A stretch of DNA of 64,000 nucleotides from positions 8,122,001 through 8,186,000 of the forward strand of contig JAEILZ010000001.1 in NCBI GenBank assembly GCA_018873225.1. Reading direction: 5' to 3'. How positions within the stretch are numbered: position 1 is the first letter of the stretch; each line of letters opens with the position of its first letter. The DNA is from [Phialemoniopsis] sp. UDSM-2020 (lineage: Eukaryota > Ascomycota > Sordariomycetes > Thyridiales > Thyridiaceae). Position numbers and translations under genes: made by a program. Below the pieces are notes generated by a model. It was not told the DNA's origin, made no database searches, and saw only the letters and a list, made by a program, of their open reading frames with translations. Positions 35,919-46,769 of the stretch are shown here, one piece after another.

Positions 35919-36080
35919 GACGAGTGCTTTGCGTACGCGGCGAGGGCGAGGAAGGAGTTGAAGGATCCCAAGATCCATGCTTACTGGCCTATGTGAGTTT
36001 CCCGAGTCGACTGCTGGTCGTTTGTTGGGCCTTGATTAACTTGAGGCAATAGGTATTGCTGCTATGGACGGAAGCCATGA
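35919..36080 (+). pseudogene. Detached 3' end of the methyltransferase gene
   Basis: Directly after the TAG the same frame continues with family-like residues (KELKDPKIHAYWP). It reaches a normal donor (GTGAGT at 35993), an acceptor ending at 36052, and a last short exon coding YGRKP and TGA (36078-36080), the typical end of these methyltransferases. So the tail is intact except for the stop. Confidence 0.75.
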
Positions 36081-36252
36081 CTATATTTTGCTTAACAACA
36101 CATGGGAAAGTATCGAACGATCTGAATGAGTTATCTATCATTTTCTTTCTAACGACTGAACCTCCAGAGTTTCTCTATTGCCTGCCGCTACATCTCTACC
36201 CTACGTGTGCATCGTGATGTCCAGAATCGTGGGGATTTCCAATGCTAGAAGA

Positions 36253-37866
36253 CTAATTGCTCTCTCTTCTTTCCTTCTTACTGTCATGAAACATGAGCGG
36301 TAGCTCAGCGTCGAATCCATGGAACCACTCCCGGCCCTGCCACACATCCTCCACGGGGAGTTGGCCAAGAGTCGACTGCGCCTTTTGCGCGTACTTCTCC
36401 ACCGCCGCCCACACGCGGAGGATGTTCTCTCCGGCGAGCTGGCGGATCTGCTTGTCGGTCGCGCCGCGCTTCATCAGGATCTTGATCAAGTCGGGGTACT
36501 TGGACGTGTCCTGTGCCGAGCAATTTCAGTCAGTGCCAAGGTCTACTAATCAGAGAAGTGAGATAGCAATGACTGACCTCCATGCCCCTGGCCATGTAAA
36601 TCGCCCCGTCAAAGTCCGACCCGAGCCCGACGTGCTCCCAGCCGATCAACTCGGCGATGTAGACGATCTGGTCCGCAATGTCGTAGATGGTCGCCTCCTC
36701 GGGCCTCTCCATGCGCAGGAAGAACTGGACAAAGGGCACCATGATGACCCCGCCGTTGGCCTTGAGGCCGAGCAGGACGTCGTCGGGCGCGTTGCGCAGG
36801 TGCGGGTTCTTGGCGTACGCGCCGGAGTGGGAGAACATGACGGGCGCGCGCGTGGCCCGGAGCACGTCGCGCATCGTCTGCGGCGAGACGTGCGAGATGT
36901 CGACGAGCATGCCGAGCCTGTTCATCTCGTCGATGAGCCTGTGACCGAAGGCGGTCAGGCCGCGGTCGACGGCGCCGGCGGCGACAGAGGTGGCGGCCGT
37001 CGCGAAGGGCGTGTCGCAGTTGTGCGTGATGGTCAGGTACCGCGCGCCGAGCTCGAATGTCTGGCGGAGGACGGCGAGGGAGTTGCCGAGTTGGTGGCTG
37101 CCCTGCGCGGTTTCCAATGATTTCAAATGTGAGTCACATGCACTGTTATGAGTGAATTGGATCAATTTCGTACCTCAATACCGATCATGCTCGCTATCTT
37201 TCCGGACGCGAACGCAGTGCGCACGCAGGCGGGCGTGACACAGAGCTGCAGGTCATCTGGGTGCTTTGCGATCAGGCGACGAACCACGTCAATCTGCTCG
37301 AGGGTGTCACGGACAACCCACTGAATGACTGCGATTCAGCATCCCGACATGGATATGAAGTTTCATGAGATCCTCTGACTCACCGTTGCATCGTCCAATT
37401 GAGCGACACCCTCTTCGCGGCATTCCATGTACACACTCCAGAACTGCCCGCCCATCTGACCAGTGCGCATCTTGCCTAGATCGGTGTGGCTGAGAAGGGT
37501 GCCTGCAAAGTCGAACCGAGGATTGTATATCTTGTTCTTGAGCTCCTGGCGGATCACGTACGGGAGGTCATTGTGACCGTCAATAAGCGGTGTGGTGGAG
37601 AGAACGTGGCGAGTCCGGCCGGCGTAGTCGTCGGCGCTCAGGCCGTGACCGAATGGAAGCACTGCTGTACCATATCGAAGGAGTGAGAATGTCACCGCGA
37701 ATGCGGCGGCGAGGCCCGAGTACAGATACCTTCGCAGCCCTTGCTGCTCAGTCCGTCGAACGACGAGGGCCTGGGAATCTGGTGTGGGGTTTGCGACTCT
37801 TGCAGGTGACTGCTCTGTCGATTCGACAGACCCACGCTCCGGGCCGGGATGAGTGTCCGCCATCAT
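36253..37866 (-). CDS. Membrane dipeptidase (peptidase family M19, renal dipeptidase type)
   Basis: Encodes 470 aa in four exons: 37866-37384, 37320-37174, 37102-36578 and 36510-36253, all phase 0. A cytoplasmic N-terminus of ~45 residues is followed by a single membrane anchor ([17 protein letters not shown]), so the enzyme is a type II membrane protein rather than GPI-linked. Zinc ligands of the family are visible: HxD in DGHNDLP, Glu in GIEG, His in DISHVSP and in FSHSGAY, and Asp in GSDFDG. M19 enzymes hydrolyse dipeptides, and some fungal members process glutathione- or Cys-derived conjugates in secondary metabolism. It lies 170 bases from the methyltransferase 3' end, convergent. A biosynthetic role is possible; general peptide turnover is equally likely. 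Confidence 0.93.
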
Positions 37867-39264
37867 GTAATCTGTCTTCCGTGGACTGTTCTACGAATGA
37901 ATTGTAAGAGATTAGTTCTGCATTTGAGGGAATCAAAATTTGGTTCATTATCTTGATCATCCAGTCTGACCTTCCCTTCCAAGATTAGTCAAATATCCGC
38001 ATCGGCAAGACTTTCCTGCACTAGTCAGACCAACTCCGCATCCACCGTGTCAACTCCACATTTCGGAGTTGCCACAACTCTTTATCAACAGCAGGGTCAG
38101 TCAAGCATCAACTGGTAAGAGGACCTCAAGCCCAAATAGCGCGTAGGTTCAGACGAATCCGATACATGCAGACGAACGTGTCCCCTTCATACCCGGAAGT
38201 TAATCAGCAGGCGATGCACAATAATCCCCTTTCCGTCATCTACCACAATCCTGTGGCTACCCTTTACGAATCTAGTGTCAATCATGTCCGAAAGAACAGC
38301 GATAATCGTGTCGATGGCGAGCACTGCCGCGCTAGCTTCTCATGGGCGTGGATAGAATGCAACTGTCATTGTGTCTTTGGAATACGGCTATTGTGTTCAT
38401 GGTGTGGTATACACTCTGTTGGTGTACCATGTCGCAATTGGTTGGATAGCCAAGCCGGTTGATTTTGATCATCTGACTTTGTGCCATCCATGATGATCAC
38501 CACTGGCAGCTAGGCTGGGAACGGCGACAACACCGTCGGAAAGAAGGCTCGCCAAAGAGATCGAAAGCAACAGTAGGGTTGGAGTACAGAAGGGCCGGAG
38601 GGACGAACAAGGCCAGGGCTGTGGGGGTTTGTCTCATCCCTGGAACACATTCTAGTCACACGTTAAGTCGCATCATCCAGGAGTAATGACGACAATGATG
38701 GATAAAAGGGGTAAAGACCACTAGAGGTAGGCATTGAATCGGACCGGGAGCCTGGCAAGTGGGCAAAATTGCACAAACTCCCGCTTTGATGTCTAGCTTG
38801 TTCGACCCCTCGGGTTTTGTATTCCACTGCGCAGAAAAGCATGGGCAATATTGATGTTGTGGGAGAAAGGACCGAGGCATCCGATGGTAGTACCAGAGTG
38901 GAGGCGGATCCTTTCAAGTCAAGGTGATGCTTGAGTAAGCCAGACAGGCGAAGATCTGCTTACCGTGTCTTTACGTTCCTAGGCATTCCCTCGTCTCAAT
39001 AATATTGATCAGAAGGCCAAGCCTTATGGACACGCTCTATGTATTGACTAGGCCGGATGTAGTTGAAGGAAGGGAACTAGTCGTGAGCGCCGGAATTAAG
39101 GCGGCGGATACGGAGCCCCGGACAGACACGGAGCTCGCGATCGGCCCGACACTAACACAGTAGAGCTCCGTGCGGCTCATTTCAAAACCTATTTAAATGG
39201 TTTTGTATGAAGTAGATAGAACCACGAAATCGCATTTGAGAACTCAAATTCTAAGACCGAGAAC
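37867..39264. other. Long intergenic region
   Basis: Shared upstream region of the divergent dipeptidase and crotonase-like genes. No gene is supported. A TATA-like box lies at 39190-39198. Confidence 0.4.
39190..39198 (+). promoter_or_regulatory. TATA-like box
   Basis: TATTTAAAT, about 70 bases before the ATG at 39265. Confidence 0.4.
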
Positions 39265-40261
39265 ATGCTGCTTTCAAACTTCGCTTACCTCGCAGCAGCA
39301 GCATTGCTGCCCGCCGCGCACGCTGGGTCGGCAGGATTTATCAAAACAACCAAGATCACCCCCTCATACTGGCGTGCCACGTTCTCGAGCCCCCCCTTCA
39401 ATCTCCAAGGCACCACTTTCTACCAGGACTTTTACGAGCTCGTCGACCAGCTAGCCAGCGATGCGGACGTCAAGGTCGTCGTCTTTGACTCGGATGTGCC
39501 GGACTTTTGGCTCGCACATATCGACATGCTCAACCCGATTCCGATAGAGTTGCGAGCAGATTACTGGTGGGGGAACATAACTCGCCTCGCGAATCTGCCA
39601 TTGCTCAGCGTGGCCGCCATTCGGGGCATCACGCGAGGCAGCGGCGCGGAGTTTGCGTCAGCTTTGGACGTACGGTTTGGCAGCAAGGAGAAGGCGGTCT
39701 TGAACCAGATCGAGGTTGGCTTTGGTGAGTAGCATCGCGCCGCGGAGACAGTATGGTGTGTCATTGACTTGACCATGACAGGTCTTACCCCGAGCGACGG
39801 GCTGGAATTGCTTCCGCGCATAGTAGGCCGGGCCCGCGCATTGGAGATTGCCATTGGCTCCGAGGACTTTGACGCCGAGACGGCTGCGAAATACGGATGT
39901 GAGTCTTTGTCCTTTCTGACCTTCCAAATGATGGGCTGATCGTGGGCCGCGAGATGTAGGGATCAACCGTGCCATTCCCGACTGCGACTTTGAGCGCTTC
40001 ATCGATACGTTCGCACGTCGTGTCGCGGGCTGGGACCACTATGCCATTGCTCAGACCAAAGCCATGATCAACAAGCGCTCTGGATTCCCCACCATGGCCG
40101 AGTGGCGAGAGAGCTTCGAGGTAGGCGAACTCTCTGTTGGCCTGCCATCAGTACAAGCCAGACTTCCCGCGGTCGTACAGGCTGGGCTACAGACCAACTT
40201 GACATTTGAGAAGAATCTGTCGGAGGAGACTTTGAGATTCGTGGGCAATGGGCCGTTTTGA
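39265..40261 (+). CDS. Crotonase-fold (enoyl-CoA hydratase/isomerase-like) protein with signal peptide
   Basis: Encodes 292 aa in three exons: 39265-39724, 39782-39898 and 39960-40261. The first 20 residues (LLSNFAYLAAAALLPAAHAG) are a textbook signal peptide, unusual for a CoA-dependent family. The body has crotonase features: YWRATFSSPPFN, DVKVVVFDSD, the AAIRGITRGSGAEFA oxyanion segment, and FGLTPS with a helix pair after it. The second catalytic acid position is not obvious. Family members hydrate or isomerise CoA esters, but some have lost CoA chemistry. A secreted or ER-lumen member would have to act without free CoA, so the function is open. It is convergent with the Zn2Cys6 regulator 120 bases downstream. 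Confidence 0.85.
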
Positions 40262-40382
40262 GCTTCGGAACAATGGCGGAATAATTTGATGGACATGGTA
40301 CCATTTATAGAGGGGTGTCAAACATGCTCAGACGTCTTGTAACGTAGATCTCCTAGTAGAATACTGATTTTATCTTTCTACT

Positions 40383-42522
40383 TCATGAGAAATCTGTGCT
40401 GTCCAGGTCAAATAGCCCACTTGGGAGCGGCGGCAAGCCTGGGTCGAGGTTTGCCGAGAACACGGCGTCGATGCGGCTGAGATCGAAATTTGGATCAAAG
40501 TCGTTGAAGATGCCGGCGTCCCCGATGAAGTCATTGAAGCTGCTGTTCGTTGCATCCAATGGGAACAGTGTTGTCTCAAGCCCTGGAGCGTAAGGACTCA
40601 CAGTCTGCGGCACTGAGGAGTCAATTGTAGTTACGCCCGTAGGACGGGCAGGATATTCTGCCTGCCCGGTCTTTCCATCTGCGTTGTTGTCTGGCCCGCC
40701 AACCGCGTGTCTCCGATCGCCGTTGACACCACCCCTCGTAGAGTTCTCTTGTGTCTTGGCTAGCTTCCTCCCTACTGCAACGCGCTCCACCTGTTGCAGT
40801 GTATCGGTCGCAAGTCGTGCCATGGCTCGAGCCGAGAGAAAGCCTTTGCCGAGCTCATCTAATACTTCGCAACTACTGTGAAACAAGGCGTAGGCTCTCT
40901 TTCGCTTGTACGAGACGCTACTATTACGCAGAGTCTTGTACGCGACGGATGCGGCCATTGACACCGCGTATGGAATCGCAACCCAGTACGTGATGGCGGT
41001 CTTGAACTCCTCGGAAGCGATTGACACGATACTGGAAGCACAAAAGTACTGCAGACTTGTGCTAGGACCGCGTTCCTCCAGGCCCAGGTGTTCGCCCTTT
41101 GGTCTGCTGCGAAGGATGATGACGGCCAGAAAGAACAACTCGAGAGAAGCTGACGAGCACAGGTTAGCATGAATTCAAATATCGGCGGACTTAAGGTGAC
41201 GTACCGAGCAAGGCATCGCCTATATTGACTGACTCCGTCTCCCGGACCAGGCTTTCAAAGGTCAAATCCTGATCTTGTGTTTCCTCTGCCACAGCAATAC
41301 CAGAGTGTGGGCGGTACTTGGAAATGGCGTCGTCCAGCAGCTCAGAAATCCGTATCATAAGTCTGAACGACGGCATTTGTTCCGGCTTCGAGTCCATGAT
41401 CCTCATATCCATGTCTCTACTATGATAGAGTACCGGCCTGCCGTTTGTCGCAGCATTGAGGCGATCGAGCACCCACACACACCAAAATATCCGATGCGAT
41501 TTCTCACGCTGTATTCCGTCATCGGGCCAGCCCAAATGGAGACCCAGCGTCTGTGAGTGGTGCACAGCTTGAGCACAGTAATAGCTAGATAGCTCACTGC
41601 AGCTTGGACGGTCGATGTAGAAGGCCATCAGCGCACATACTTGTAATAGAACGACTCTGTCCCTGATGAAACCCATATCGAGCGATTGCTTAACCGCGGC
41701 GGCGATGCAAGCACGAAAGTCGATCTGGGAGAGAACGCGTTCTGTGTGAGGTAGGCGAAGGTGACGTTTCAACGTGGGATCGAGAGACGCCACAAGACAG
41801 ATGCACTGCTTGACCGCAACTGCCTCCATGGGGCTGTGTCGCTCGAGGACTTCCCCATGCAGGATCGGATAGATGGGGTCGAACTTGGTGAAGTAGATGT
41901 TAGATATCAGCCTGAACTCGTAGTCGGGCGGTAACACAGCGAGGCATTCTTTCCGCAAATGAGAAGAGAGGGTGCTGAGACAGGAGAGCCCGAGGGGCTG
42001 GCCGAGAGGGTCCTGACGAAGCCCAGTCGGCGTGCTGGGTTCGGTCTCATCCGCCGCATTGTGCTCATCGGGCTTCTGGCCAAGCCAGACCCCTACGTCA
42101 GCATGTCTTGGATTATTGCTGCTGCCATTGTCTTTTCGCACTCCGCTCAGGAAAGAGGCCTCTGGACTGAGATCGCCGACGAAGCGAAGGTATGAATCCC
42201 GGGTCCGGTCCAGCTCGGCAGGCCGTGGTCTTTGCTCAGCAGCTGCAGGGCGCGAACTGCTTGTACTTTGACTGGGAGCCTTGTGCGACTCGGTGTAGGT
42301 CGTGGATGAAACGGTCGACGCAATGCCTGGAGAACGTGCCGTGTCGCGGTTCCGTGGTTCATCCCCATGGACGCAGCGTTTCTGTGGCTGTTAGCTTCGT
42401 GGCAAGGGGGTTTTACATCAAGAACTCCTTACGTGGCGCTTTTTGCAAGTCTCACAAGTCTTGTGGGAATTCTTGCGCTTGGTCCCTACGCCGCCAACGT
42501 TGTCCGACACGAATTTGAACAT
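40383..42522 (-). CDS. Zn2Cys6-type transcription factor with fungal MHR domain and partial zinc cluster
   Basis: Encodes 677 aa in three exons: 42522-42433, 42381-41205 and 41149-40383. Exon 1 ends in CETCKKRH. Joining to KRC in exon 2 gives the first half of the cluster (C-x2-C-x6-C, residues ~24-34). The second C-x2-C-x6-C cannot be seen; the next residues are polar and Cys-free. The short first intron (51 nt, branch GCTAAC) is needed because the unspliced frame has stops. Then follow a Ser/Pro-rich linker, the YLRFVGDLSPEA segment and the fungal-specific regulatory domain (FDPIYPILH, CALMAFYIDRP, SHRIFWCVWVLDR). An acidic Asp/Phe-rich C-terminal end is suitable for activation. DNA binding may be altered or lost. 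It lies next to sugar-type dehydrogenase and transporter genes it could control. Confidence 0.85.
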
Positions 42523-43031
42523 TGCGGTTTCCGCGCGTTTGATGCCAGGCCGGAATCGAGGTCAAGAGACGGGGTTACCAGAAAAGGGAAAAATGCAACA
42601 AGCATTTGCGGAGTACGAATTTTGACAATCCGTCGTGTCGGGAGTGGAGACAAGTGTGGCAGTATTCGGCAGTCTCCGCCTGCGGAGAGAACCCCGATAC
42701 TCCCCGGAGGGGTTCAGGCGTGGCTTCAATAAAAGAGGCTAATACTACGCCTAGTTCAATCTTGGTACGCTTCACTAGGATCCTTTTTCTGTGTGAAGCA
42801 TAGAATGACCTGCATTTCATTGATTGGGAGTTGTCAGCACAAAATAACGGCCGGGTTTTAGACAATTGAGGCTTCGAGCAGATTGACAACGCACAAGTCG
42901 TAATCGATGAAATGAGCTGTTCGTCATGTTTTCGGATAGATCACAGCGATCTTGACGAGGTTGTTATCACCTGGAATTCGAGGTGAATCTAGAAGAAACA
43001 TAATCTTTTTCTTATAAGTTGAACTACTTCA
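42523..43031. other. Intergenic region
   Basis: Upstream of the Zn2Cys6 gene and downstream of the first Gfo/Idh gene. No gene or clear motif seen. Confidence 0.4.
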
Positions 43032-44210
43032 TCAGGGCCCGGAGGGTAGGAATGCCGAGCTCCCCTTCACTCCGCTTTGCTTCTTCTTATGCGCCGGGTA
43101 CTTGTCCATCATCATCTTGAACAGCTTCAAGTCCTCCACCGCATCAGCAGCCGTCGTCTTTATCTCCTTCCCATTCGCTACACATTCGTACAACTCCCTC
43201 AGCTCAGCCGTGTAAGCGTCCTCATACGAAGTCTGCAGTGATCGGTGACACTTTTCGCCATGCTCGTTTAGCTCGTCAATCTCGACCGTGATACCCAGAC
43301 CCTTAACAAACGGCGTGTCGTAGCATATCCTGACTGTCTTGTTCTCGCCAAACACTGCAACCTCAGAGTCGAACCGCGGAACGCTGTCAATGCCTGTCTC
43401 ATAGAGTGCCGTGAACCGCTCTTGTGACTCGCCGCGGTTCGGATAGTCAAACATTGTCGTGTACCACCGCTCGTTATCTGTGGATGCCAGCACCTCTTCC
43501 GGGAGACCACCTAGAACCTCGCGCATCAGACTCAACCCGTGGCTGCCCAAGTTGGCCAGGAGGCAACAGTAGTCCATCTGCGCCGGGCTGAGGTCGTTGA
43601 AGGATGTTTCCCAAGCCTCGCCCAGCAGAACAGCAAGACGAGCCTTCCGGTCCTCTCCTGCCGCCGGCGCGATGTCATCGAACCACTTTTGGGGGTCGGC
43701 ACCGGACTGGCTGATGAAGTAGGCGTTGGGACCAATGATGTCGCGGACACGCGCATACTTGATCGTTTTGATATCTGCCACCTCGCGCTTGAATGCCGCC
43801 AAGCTAGGTGCATACCTCCGCATGTATCCCACGAACACACGTGCGCCGTTGGGCGCCTCGCGCTCAGCGTCTAGTATGAGCTGGGCGGTTTGCAGGCTCA
43901 GTGTCAACGGTTTCTCGACGAGTACGTGCTTGCCGGCTCTCAGCGCGGCGATGGTGTACGGCGCATGGTACTCGTCCGAGGTCAGGACGAAGACGAGGTC
44001 GATGGCTGGGTCTGCAAAGACCTCTTCAGCGTTGGTGGTGGCTCGGGCGATGCCAAACTTGGCGGCGCAGTGGTCTGCTGTCTTGCGCGAGACATCACAG
44101 ATGATGGCTACCTTGAACAGGCGGTGGAGGAATAGCAGGGTCGGCAAGTGAACGATTTGGGCTACGTCGCCGCCACCGATGACAGCGACTTGCAAGACTT
44201 TTCCTGACAT
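43032..44210 (-). CDS. Gfo/Idh/MocA-family NAD(P)-dependent oxidoreductase
   Basis: Single-exon protein of 392 aa, the usual length for the family. The N-terminal Rossmann domain begins VAVIGGGDVAQ (residues ~8-18), with the family EKPL motif (GKHVLVEKP) near residue 97, which includes the catalytic Lys. The C-terminal part has the alpha/beta dimerisation domain with YMRRYAP and a GSHGLSLMRE His motif. Members oxidise or reduce sugars, inositols and related polyols. No signal peptide is present, so it is cytosolic. It is transcribed divergently from a second, smaller Gfo/Idh gene 520 bases away, with a sugar porter just beyond, suggesting a carbohydrate-use group. Confidence 0.93.
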   Translation of the reverse strand: MSGKVLQVAVIGGGDVAQIVHLPTLLFLHRLFKVAIICDVSRKTADHCAAKFGIARATTNAEEVFADPAIDLVFVLTSDEYHAPYTIAALRAGKHVLVEKPLTLSLQTAQLILDAEREAPNGARVFVGYMRRYAPSLAAFKREVADIKTIKYARVRDIIGPNAYFISQSGADPQKWFDDIAPAAGEDRKARLAVLLGEAWETSFNDLSPAQMDYCCLLANLGSHGLSLMREVLGGLPEEVLASTDNERWYTTMFDYPNRGESQERFTALYETGIDSVPRFDSEVAVFGENKTVRICYDTPFVKGLGITVEIDELNEHGEKCHRSLQTSYEDAYTAELRELYECVANGKEIKTTAADAVEDLKLFKMMMDKYPAHKKKQSGVKGSSAFLPSGP

Positions 44211-44730
44211 GGTGATGCAGGACGGGCGGTATCGTAGGCTGTCAGGAAGGTCAATGATAATGGCCGTGATCTGCGCTTCTGGTCAAGCTCGGCTGCTTGT
44301 CCCACAGAACCTGGCGGACAAGTGTTTTTAATACCAAGGCCGTGACTGGAGAAAGGCCCAACTTGGGGAACCTTGGGGAATCCCCGCATTGGACCAGCCT
44401 GGCGGAGGAGGAGCAATGCTAGACTAGGCAAAAAGGCATTCACGACGGTAAACGGAATTTTCCCTACTGGGACAAGTCCTCTGAAGCCGTCGATGACGCC
44501 AAGATCAGCGGTCGTGCCCGCTAATGCAGGAGGGGCTAGCTCTCGGTGACTGTTCCGACGGCACACCAGAGCTCGGAATGTGGGCGAGTTCGCTTCAGAA
44601 TGATGAAATTGCGAGATTTGATTTCTGTGAAGAGGGGTAGTACTGTATTCTCAAACAACAGAGAACATCATTGTGCATCGGAGAAGGAAGCACTGCTCTT
44701 GAATCTCGAGATACTGACGAGCAGCCAATC
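44211..44730. promoter_or_regulatory. Bidirectional promoter region between two dehydrogenase genes
   Basis: 520 bases separate the ATGs of the two divergent Gfo/Idh genes. No gene lies here. Shared control of both genes is likely from the layout. Several GGGGA/TCCCC-like stretches lie near 44350-44470, but no specific operator can be named. Confidence 0.45.
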
Positions 44731-46072
44731 ATGACAATCGGCGTTGCTCTCATCGGTGGAGGTAAGTGTGAAACCCATTGGGAGGGGAACCGGTTGTAGT
44801 GCTGACACAAGCGCCGTAGGAATTTGGGCGAGAGAGGAGCATGGTGTATGTACTTGGTCCTGGAGCCAGTTGATTATGAAGCTCATTCTTTATCTTGCAG
44901 CCTGCCATTCTTGCTTCAAAGGATCTTGATCTCAAGGCAGTCTTCTCCCGAACCCTCAAATCTGCCCAGTGTGTTGCCGACCTGAAGAAGGAACAGGTAG
45001 ACCTGTACTCGGATGAAGGAAAGCCAGGTCTCGACGAGCTCCTGCAGCGACCAGATATCGCGGCCGTGGTGATCAGGTGCGTTATTTCCGAGCTGCTATT
45101 ACGATAAGATTCTAAGAGCCATGCCCCATGCCAGTCTGCCCATCAAGAACCAGGTCACATATATCCGCGCTGCGCTGCAAGCAGGAAAGCATGTCTTGTC
45201 CGAGAAGCCTGTAGGAGAGAATGTCAAGGATGCGGAGGAATTGATCAAGTGGTACCGAAATGAGGTGAAGGGTGTAACGTGGTCAATCGCCGAGAATTGG
45301 CATTTCCTTGACAGCTACGGAATCGCTGCCCAAGAGCTCAAGAGCATGGGTCGCATCATAGGCTTCCAGGGCCGGCAACTCGGCCTCATGCCAAGTACGG
45401 TGAAGTGGTACCGTGAGTTTCTCAATCATCTAGAACGATTTCTTCGCCTCTGGTTTTCTAATCCTTGACCAGACACCGAATGGAGAAAGAACCCGACTCA
45501 TCAAGGTGGCTTTCTCCTTGACGGCGGGGTGCATTATATGGCCGGACTCCGTGACCTGCTCGCATCTCAGCCAGGCAACGAGATCGCCCGTGTTTCCGCT
45601 TTCACAACGCAACTCCAGGAGCATCTGCCTCCCGTCGACACTGCCAATGTCATCATGAAGACACGGTCTAGGGTTACGGGCAGCTTCCAGATCTCAGTCG
45701 GAACGACCCTGCGAGAGGACTCGTGGACCGTCGCCTGCGAGAAGGGCTGGGTCAAGGTCGAAGGCTCCTTCAACGAGTCCAAGGTCACCATCTCTCGTGA
45801 CGGCAAGGAGTCCACTCAGACAATCAAGAACGAGAGGACTGGTGTTCCGCCCGAGATCAGAGCCTGGGGTGAGGGTCTGGTCAAGGGACAACCCCGAAAA
45901 GAGCAGGAGCCGGAGGCCGCGTTGGCCGACTTGGAACTGGTAAGCCTCCGCATACATCTTCTTTGAGACAGTGCCGCATTTGCTAACCTGAGCTGGCCCG
46001 CAGCTTGAGCTTATGCTCCACAGTGGCCAACAAGATGGCACCCCTCTGAACTGCAAGCACCAAGTTCTCTAA
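44731..46072 (+). CDS. Gfo/Idh/MocA-family oxidoreductase (fungal short type)
   Basis: Encodes 348 aa in six exons: 44731-44761, 44820-44845, 44901-45076, 45135-45412, 45473-45939 and 46004-46072. The start MTIGVALIGGGIWA carries the dinucleotide motif, split by the first intron, followed by EEHGPAI and LKAVFSR. LPIKNQ and GKHVLSEKPVGEN contain the family Lys. WHFLDSYG and FLLDGGVHYM contain the conserved His region. The protein ends in CKHQVL, as in many fungal homologues. Such proteins are often annotated as dimeric dihydrodiol or sugar dehydrogenases. It is cytosolic. Its divergent pairing with the other dehydrogenase and the adjacent transporter suggests a common substrate, probably a sugar or polyol. 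Confidence 0.92.
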
Positions 46073-46769
46073 ATAGTGGAAATGTACGTTTGCAATATAC
46101 AATCAAAGACGAACTCTTATGCCCATTTACTCAACAAAGGGAAAAAAGACGATTCCCGTGTCAAACAGGGGTCCATTTGAAATGATGGTGTCAAGCAGTC
46201 AATTCGGTAGTACCAGTGCATCTCCTGACTTGAAGATTGATATGCAAGACCAGTGATCAAAAGCGAGTTTCACATGTATCCGAGCTCCCGAAGATCTGCA
46301 CGTCAAGAAATATCACTGGCCGCCATTTCGTTGTGATCGCCACCACACCAAGTCGTTCCTGGCGTGCTTTGCAGAGCACTCCAAAACTCCACACTGTTGG
46401 CCCCATGGAGCGGAGCTGGAGATGAGGCTACTGTGCATGCTAAGCCCCGTTTGGCAGACTCCGCCTGACGGCTTCACAACTATGAGGCTCAAATGCGATT
46501 TGCCCTTTTCAGCAACTTTCCTGCTTCCCCATGATGTCGATCTCTGTTGCGTGCCGTTCTCGCAATTTCCTGCAACTTGGATGGCTGACATTTATAATCG
46601 CCTTCCCCAGATTTGACTCTCCGCAACCAACCCCTCGAATTGCCCCAGACTCTTAACAGCCAGCGTTGCTCGCAAGGAATTGTAACCTATCTCTTGGCAA
46701 TCACTCTTTTTGCTGTCACTCCCGCTTCTCGCAATCCCGTTCCACTCGACACCTAGGCCATTCGCCAAG
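46073..46769. other. Intergenic region
   Basis: Separates the second dehydrogenase from the sugar porter. No gene is supported. An AT-rich TTTATAATCG sequence near 46590 may belong to the transporter promoter. Confidence 0.4.

Noticed and set aside
42382..42432. Shorter 45-nt version of the first intron in the Zn2Cys6 gene
   Set aside because: Its acceptor lies only three bases after the branch A. The 51-nt version has a normal distance and gives exact C-x2-C-x6-C spacing.
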